Shown here: positions 58,591-64,000 of the stretch, in pieces | How positions within the stretch are numbered: the first letter of the stretch is position 1 | Layout: each line of letters starts with the position of its first letter | NCBI GenBank assembly: GCA_017979445.1 | Contig: CM030704.1 | Span: 16,661,658-16,725,657, forward strand | Direction of reading: 5' to 3' | DNA length: 64,000 nucleotides | From: Akebia trifoliata | Lineage: Eukaryota; Streptophyta; Magnoliopsida; Ranunculales; Lardizabalaceae | Notes under the pieces: model-generated | Told to the model about the DNA's origin: nothing | Databases searched by the model: none | What the model saw: only the letters and a program-made list of their open reading frames with translations | Translations under genes and position numbers: made by a program

Positions 58591-58985
58591 ACTACCATAG
58601 TAAGATATTAAGCCTTATAAGGGTCGTTTTGCTCAAATGGATTATAACATCAACAATCCAACAAACATCACAGCCCTCTAAATTTCATTGAAAAACTCAG
58701 ATCGAGAAAAAATATCATTTGAGCTTGATCCAAGGTTTTGAAAATGGATGGCTACCAAACCTCCACCCAACACCCAACTCCCAAACTTAAAAATTAAAAT
58801 TCAATAGTGAAAAATAACTTTTTATTTTATTTGATTTTATTTGAAAGTTCATAGAATTTCTTCTTCAGCATCGGATCATGCTTTTGGATACCACAAGGTG
58901 AGCCCAAGGACCCTTAGTATGCGTGAAATTCATATTAACTTAGTAAGGGCTAGTCAGATTCTTAGGAAAATGTAGCCTAGAAACG
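58590..58985 (+). repeat. Dispersed repeat R, copy 2
   Basis: Colinear with 12646-13030 (see that entry). It starts at the end of the LINE-2 homology and lacks the long poly-A interruption of copy 1. Confidence 0.7.
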
Positions 58986-59244
58986 TGTAGTAGTTAGTCT
59001 TGGTGGGTTTAGGGTGAAAAGACTATAACTTCTCCTTTTGCAGTTTCAAGATAACAAAATTATATTTTTTGATGGCTTCATATAACAAAAAAAAAAAACT
59101 TATTTTATTTTATGTGGGAGTCTAGTGTGTTGTAATGGAGTAGTGGCCTGTGAGGGTTTGCATTATCAGTATTTTTTGGTTCTATTGGCTGATCATTTCG
59201 ACTTCCTTTGTACTTCTTTACGTATTTTCTGATAATACTTTTTT

Positions 59245-59398
59245 AAGAGTGGTGATAATCTGACTCCCTTTTCTATATGGTCCCTTCACAAGATTGTCGA
59301 TCCTTTGCTTCGGGATACACAAGGATAGATATTTATGGTTTTGTACAGTTCTGTGAAGAGAGCATTTAAGAAAGGGGAGTCAGATTATCAGAACTCTT
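59245..59398. repeat. 154-bp inverted repeat (foldback)
   Basis: The arms AAGAGTGGTGATAATCTGAC... and, inward from the right, AAGAGTTCTGATAATCTGAC... match at 22 of 24 positions. Flanks are T-rich. Possibly a very small MITE; the target duplication is not clear. Confidence 0.55.
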
Positions 59399-60949
59399 TT
59401 TTTAATCTTCAAAACAAATATTGTTGACTTAGTAGTTGTTCTACATAAAAAGTGTTGACTACCAATAAATGAGTTACATATGCATATTGAAGAGCTAAGA
59501 ACTTAAGCAATTGTTTCCTTTTATTTTTTGTTTATTCTATTTTTTCGAAAATCAAAATTAATCTCTAGTTAACTTTTATTTTTATTTTTTGCTTCTCACA
59601 TACCACTATCTCATTGTTCTTTAGAATCAAGAACATTCCACTATACTGGATCCTAAAAATGAAGGACTTAATTATTAAAGGAAAATGTTGAAGTGACATT
59701 GAAATTGACATCGTTCCACACATTGCTGGCATGGATGTGTGTAAAGAATCATAAATGTTTTCATCAAGATACTAGCAAGAAGCATCTATGGTTCTATGCC
59801 ACCCATGTGAAACAATGTCAATTTCAATGATATTGTGGCATGACTCATTGTCAAAATATTTGAACATGAATTCATAAATAAATGTGAAAAAAAAATCATA
59901 TTAGTTACCTTTCGACTTCCATGATGAATACTTTAAAAGTGTCAACGACCTATGACTTTTCATGCGACAGACACGTAGCTATAACATGATTATTGATAAA
60001 GAGGATGAAGTGCCTCATCATCATAACATAAATGTAAAGAGTTGCACAAAAAATCATATTTCTTGTGATATCTTTCTTGGTGTGCCTTTTTTGCTTTTCT
60101 TAAATGCAATCCACACACTGAAAATCGTGAAATCTAGGTTTTTGAGGATCTCATCGTTTACCAATTCTATATCCTTTCTCTAGGGATATGCCTCCATCGG
60201 TTAAGAAGGCAATTGAAGGTACATAAATGTAAAATTAGTAGGGATTGGGCAAATTCATGTTTCAAATCGAGTCTATGCAAACTATCACTTAAATACCAAA
60301 CTAGCTAAAGATGATTTCATAAATAAATTTAATTACTTAAAATCCAAATGAAATTGTATATCCAAATGATAAATTGATGCTTTTGACATGGCATGTGAAC
60401 AGAACCATAGATCTTTTCCCTTGTGTATCCCAAAGAAAAAGATCTCTAGTTATATGCACTGCCACGTCAAAAGTGTCAGTAAGAACATCAGTTCATTACA
60501 ACTCTATCCAATATCATCAAGTCTAGAAAAAGAAGGGAAATTTTACCTACACGCCACTAAACTCTAAGCTCCCTCCAAAAGTTTTCAATTTTTTTTAAAA
60601 ATAAATAATTTTTTTTAAAAATAAATAATTTTTTTAAGGGCATTCAAGTTTATTTATCTTCTTTCTTCTCCATCTTCAACACATATTCTTCTTCGGTGAC
60701 CAAGACACTGGAAATTGTAGAGTTCAACATCGATAATCAGAAATCAAAATCTAATCGAAAAAAGAAATATGAAAAAATAGTGAATCTTCAATGCTAATCA
60801 TTTTAAATTCTTAAATCATTTGCTTAAATGTTGGTTTAGGTCATACTTCTCATCCTTAAACCTTTTTTTTTCATTTCTTCTTTTCCATTCAATATGTATC
60901 TCACATTAATGCAAATCTAAAAAATACACATATGACACAGGTCATACAT

Positions 60950-61025
60950 TACTTCTGTTTAGTGTATCAAAAGTGCACTTTTGACATGCTGAAGCTCATG
61001 TCAAAAGGGCACATTTGACACAAAT
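60950..61025. repeat. GTGCACTTTTGACA-type repeat, upstream cluster
   Basis: CAAAAGTGCACTTTTGACAT and a diverged TCAAAAGGGCACATTTGACA. These are the same motif as the array at 61655-61925, on the other side of the FAR1-like fragment. Confidence 0.55.
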
Positions 61026-61139
61026 TATATTTTCATTTTTATTTTCGCTAAGTTCATGTCAAGAATGCAAACACCACATATGGATGCAATCAAATGTTGC
61101 ATATTTATTTCATCATGTAATTTATGTCTTTGATTGTAG

Positions 61140-61434
61140 ATTTTGAATTCTAATATACAAGAGCTCAATCGAGAACATATGAATTTCAATGTAACAAAAT
61201 ACTTTGCCAATGATATGGTATGTATTTAATCTGAGTTCATTTTTTTCATTCTAACTTTTCACTTATATGTAAGACTAATGCTATGTTATTTGATTGTAGA
61301 TCTTTTACTCCCATGATGAACTTATTAATTGGTGTCGACGAATTGGGAAAACTGTGGGGACATTCATTTGCATTAAAAAAAATCAAATAAATTGGGAAGG
61401 AAACCTAGAATCAACTTTTGGTTTACACATATAA
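61140..61434 (+). pseudogene. FAR1/Mutator-transposase-like N-terminal fragment, two exons
   Basis: Exon 61140-61217 follows a TTGATTGTAG acceptor, is open for 26 codons, and ends NVTKYFANDM before GTATGT. The intron is 61218-61299, again ending TTGATTGTAG. Exon 61300-61434 continues in phase and reads IFYSHDELINWCRRIGKTVG, TFICIKK, then a divergent tail to TAA. The F-x-S-x-(D/E)-L-x-x-W-x-R-x-x-G-K pattern resembles the N-terminal block of plant FAR1-related and Mutator-type transposase-derived proteins (family recognition, moderate). No zinc-finger, transposase or SWIM region follows, so it is a truncated relic. It is the only candidate here with matching splice phases and open exons. Confidence 0.5.
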
Positions 61435-61654
61435 ACCATTTTTTAGTATAACATTTTTTGATATAGACATATAATTCCACACAAGCATTCCGAGTCTTTT
61501 TTGTATACAAATATATATTGACATATTTCAACTTTGATAGCTCAAATGTATTTATGTTGTTTATTTTGTATTTCAAATATACTCAACGATGTCCACTCTT
61601 GATATGAGCTTTGATAACCAAAATAAATAAATAAAAAGTGAACAGAAGTGTTGA

Positions 61655-61925
61655 TGTCTGACCAATGTGTCATATGTGCACTTTTAACATGGGCTTCAAA
61701 ATGTCAATTGTGCACTTTTGGCACAATGGAAGTATGCCAGGAATCCATTTTTGACATGGCCTTCCATAATGAAATATGATCTGTGTCATATGTGCATTTT
61801 TTATATGGCCTTCACAATATAAAATGTGCACTTTTGACACGGACTTCCAGAATGAGGTATGATTTGTGTCATATATGTACTTTTGACATTGATCCTAGTA
61901 TGTCAGATGTTCAATTTTGACACAA
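61655..61925. repeat. Degenerate tandem repeat with TGTGCACTTTTGACA core
   Basis: About seven units spaced roughly 35-40 bp, with TGTCATATGTGCACTTTT(G/A)ACA, GGCCTTCCAnAATG, and TATGATCTGTGTC phrases. The core GTGCAC is palindromic. No frame spans it. Confidence 0.65.
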
Positions 61926-62210
61926 TCAACAAAGATGACCATGAGTAATGAAATAAAGCTATAAAACTTGGCTATGCTTTACTAAGAAAATAATGATACA
62001 CAAATACTCAATATTCAAAACATTGGTAACTAACCATACATTATTAAATTAAAATAAGTCTTTCAAACACGTTAAAATAAGTAACACACACTCATGGACA
62101 CAAACATTTACCAGATCCACTATTACATTAGACATTATAATTAGTTAAACAAACACTGTTTAAGTACATTGACAATCTTCTTACATTCTTAAGTTAATAT
62201 TAGTCATACT
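61926..62210. other. AT-rich stretch
   Basis: No feature recognised. Confidence 0.4.
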
Positions 62211-62625
62211 TGTTAGCTCCTGATTCTTTTTTATGGATCTAAAACCCCTGATTTCGGAGCACTTGAAGTGGTCCACTTTGTCTTCAACACATTTCTTGCA
62301 GCTTAGAAACGTGATCGACTAATAGATCAAAGTGGTGGCAACGGATCGAGATGTGGACGAGTATTTAATGGAAGCCTCGATCAAGCTTAGCTATATAACA
62401 TCCGTTTGGTCTTCAAACTCCTCACTCAATCTCTTCTTCAATCTTACACCATCTATCTAGAATGAATCTGAGTTTCAAAAATGTCAAACGAGATAGAGAA
62501 CCAATGAAAAGAAGTGCGTGATAATCAATAGTCGAAGGTACGATTTTTGGGCATTTTTAATTTTGATTCTCTTTAAGTTTTTTTTTATTTTCACAATTAA
62601 TTAGAATCGACTTTTAGAATTAACA
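62211..62625 (+). mobile_element. Probable 5' LTR of an LTR retrotransposon running off the window
   Basis: TGTTAGCTCC...GAATTAACA, about 415 bp, with short inverted ends (TGTTA/TAACA), a TATATAA at about 62391, and a primer-binding site right after it. The right LTR and coding domains would lie beyond 64000, so the left border rests only on the terminal motif. Confidence 0.5.
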
Positions 62626-62627
62626 TT

Positions 62628-62640
62628 TGGTATCAAAGCC
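62628..62640 (+). promoter_or_regulatory. Primer-binding site (initiator Met tRNA, one mismatch)
   Basis: TGGTATCAAAGCC differs from the canonical TGGTATCAGAGCC of copia 2 at one base and follows the presumed LTR end after two bases. Confidence 0.7.
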
Positions 62641-64000
62641 TAAATAACCTCTATCTTGATATTGTTTATGCATTAGAGGATATGTAATTCTCTGTTTTGG
62701 TCGAATTTCTTTTTTAATTTTAGTTTGATGCATAACGAGGTTAGAAATCATTAGGAAATTAGATTTCTATACTTTTTATATTTTTAAACTATAATTTTGA
62801 CGTTATAATGGTAATTTTTAGACTGGATTTTGACTACTAGATTGTATCAGATCAAAAGGACTCGGTTGAAGGTTAAAGATGACCAGCCGCATATGAATTA
62901 GTTTTATCGTTTTGCGCAAAAACCTTTAGCGTTGTTTCTGCAAAACGACATGTCGTTTCAAGGGGCATTAAAATTAAAATTAAAAAATCATTATTTAGAC
63001 ATTTATTTATAAACATGTCTAATTTTTGCTCAATTTTTATTTATGCATATGATATTCTTTTGGTTTAAAATTGTGCAAAACCTAAAATTATTATGTAATA
63101 TTTATACTTGAATTATGAGAATGATTATGCATAATAATGATATGATAGTTTATGTTATTGTTATGATATATATCGTTCTCATATTATGTTATTCTTTTAT
63201 GCTTAAAATATTATTTTACATAATATTAAATTTAATTATGTAATTTATTAAGTTTTATTATGAGAATAGTTAATTGTATAAGATTAACATAATATATATT
63301 TAATTATAGTTAAACTATGCAATATAGGAATATTCTCATAAAAACTTAAATTTTATGCATAAAAGAAATAATGTCTAAGTGAGTCATATAATTTTAATTA
63401 ATTAAATAATAGTCACAACATATTTAATTAAATAAAATTATAATTAATTAGGATCACATAAAGTAAATTTAGATATTAATTGTGGTTAATTATTCTTAAT
63501 ATAATAAATTTTATCCCACGGGAATTTTTATTATATTTAGATAATTAATTAAGATAAAATATCAAATTAATTATGGTACCTACAGGAATTATGAATTAAG
63601 TAAATAATTTGATAGTTTTATCATAAAGTTAATCAAAGATAGAAAATATCAAACTATATCATAATATATCCTTAAGATTTATAAATTAAGTAATATAGTT
63701 TGATATATTCTATCATAAATAATAAATGAATCTTATTGAATTAAAGATTTAGCCCACGGGCAATTTTTATGTCATTAGATTCATTTTAAGCATGATTTAT
63801 ATTGGTAAAATATGAATTTTTTATTTAGGCCTCAATTTTAACATAAACATGTAAACTTTAATTTATGCAGCTTCATAACTTGCAAAATTTTCTGATATCC
63901 GATGTAATATTCCCGAATGAATGGGTGATAACTATAAAGTATAGAAAGGGATAATTCTCTTTCACTTAGGGTGGATGGACATTGACTATGTTATTAAGAA
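62641..64000 (+). other. Leader of the right-edge retrotransposon
   Basis: Very AT-rich with no open frame. Two phrases with CCCACGGG followed by AATTTTTAT (about 63514 and 63755) and repeated TAATTAATTA tracts suggest internal duplication. Gag would be expected further right. Confidence 0.4.

Larger units (their letters stand above)
58986..61139. other. AT-rich stretch without recognisable genes
   Basis: Contains a foldback (59245-59398) and a short inverted relation: about 59305-59360 (TTCGGGATACACAAGG...ATGGTTTTGT) is matched in reverse complement at about 60395-60440. TTTTTTAAAAATAAATAA is tandemly repeated at 60587-60640. The frame at 59962-60183 (73 residues) is not recognised. Confidence 0.4.

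Noticed and set aside
1..64000. tRNA, rRNA or riboswitch genes
   Set aside because: No cloverleaf with conserved A and B boxes or rRNA core was seen. The tRNA-like matches are retrotransposon primer-binding sites of about 13-18 bases.

Overview
The window looks like a flowering-plant nuclear genome segment made almost entirely of old, nested transposable elements. The evidence is TG...CA long terminal repeats (LTRs) with 5-bp target-site duplications (TSDs), primer-binding sites of the plant initiator-Met and Arg types, Ty1/copia, Tat/Ogre-like Ty3/gypsy and LINE (L1-type) reverse-transcriptase relics, MITE-like foldbacks, AT-rich sequence with microsatellites, and one intron-containing host gene relic. 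I see no intact protein-coding gene, tRNA, rRNA or CRISPR array. The species cannot be told from the sequence.

Layout. 1-979 is the end of a family-A LTR (about 3 kb in complete copies), lying inside a gypsy element B1 (980-8876, + strand) that keeps a broken gag and its 3' LTR. 8877-17342 is host-like sequence with microsatellites, a Tourist-like MITE, two foldbacks and the last two exons of a katanin-p60-like-2 (KATNAL2/CCP1-type AAA ATPase) pseudogene at 15727-17232. 17348-32764 is copia element 1 (LTRs 17348-18177 and 31876-32764, TSD GTACT), which landed 116 bp after the pseudogene stop. It is split by family-A copy A1 (19428-25452, itself split by A2 at 20138-23139) and by A3 (27222-30619).

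33680-58590 is a four-level nest. A minus-strand LINE (33680-35059 continuing at 56754-57850) was split by copia element 2 (35060-41678, 136-bp LTRs). Copia 2 holds a family-B solo LTR (37519-39018). Family-A copy A4 (41688-56753) inserted next to copia 2, and a 12-kb gypsy element B3 (42981-54959, minus strand) inserted into A4. A second LINE fragment on the opposite strand lies at 57935-58590. 58590-64000 holds a dispersed repeat, a small foldback, a two-exon FAR1/Mutator-transposase-like fragment (61140-61434), a degenerate tandem repeat and, at the right edge, a probable 5' LTR with primer-binding site (62211-62640).

How the parts relate. Family B (B1, B2, B3) is the most informative. Its LTRs carry a cluster of TTGAC (W-box-like) motifs upstream of a TATA box. 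B1 keeps gag but no visible pol, while B3 keeps only an integrase remnant. The region before the 3' LTR carries unrelated tandem arrays in the two copies (about 77-bp units in B1, 34-bp units in B3), like the hypervariable 3' UTR known from Ogre-type elements. Family A occurs five times, always as an LTR-like unit with no internal domain. All assignments come from reading the sequence by eye; family names rest on recognised motifs, not on database searches.
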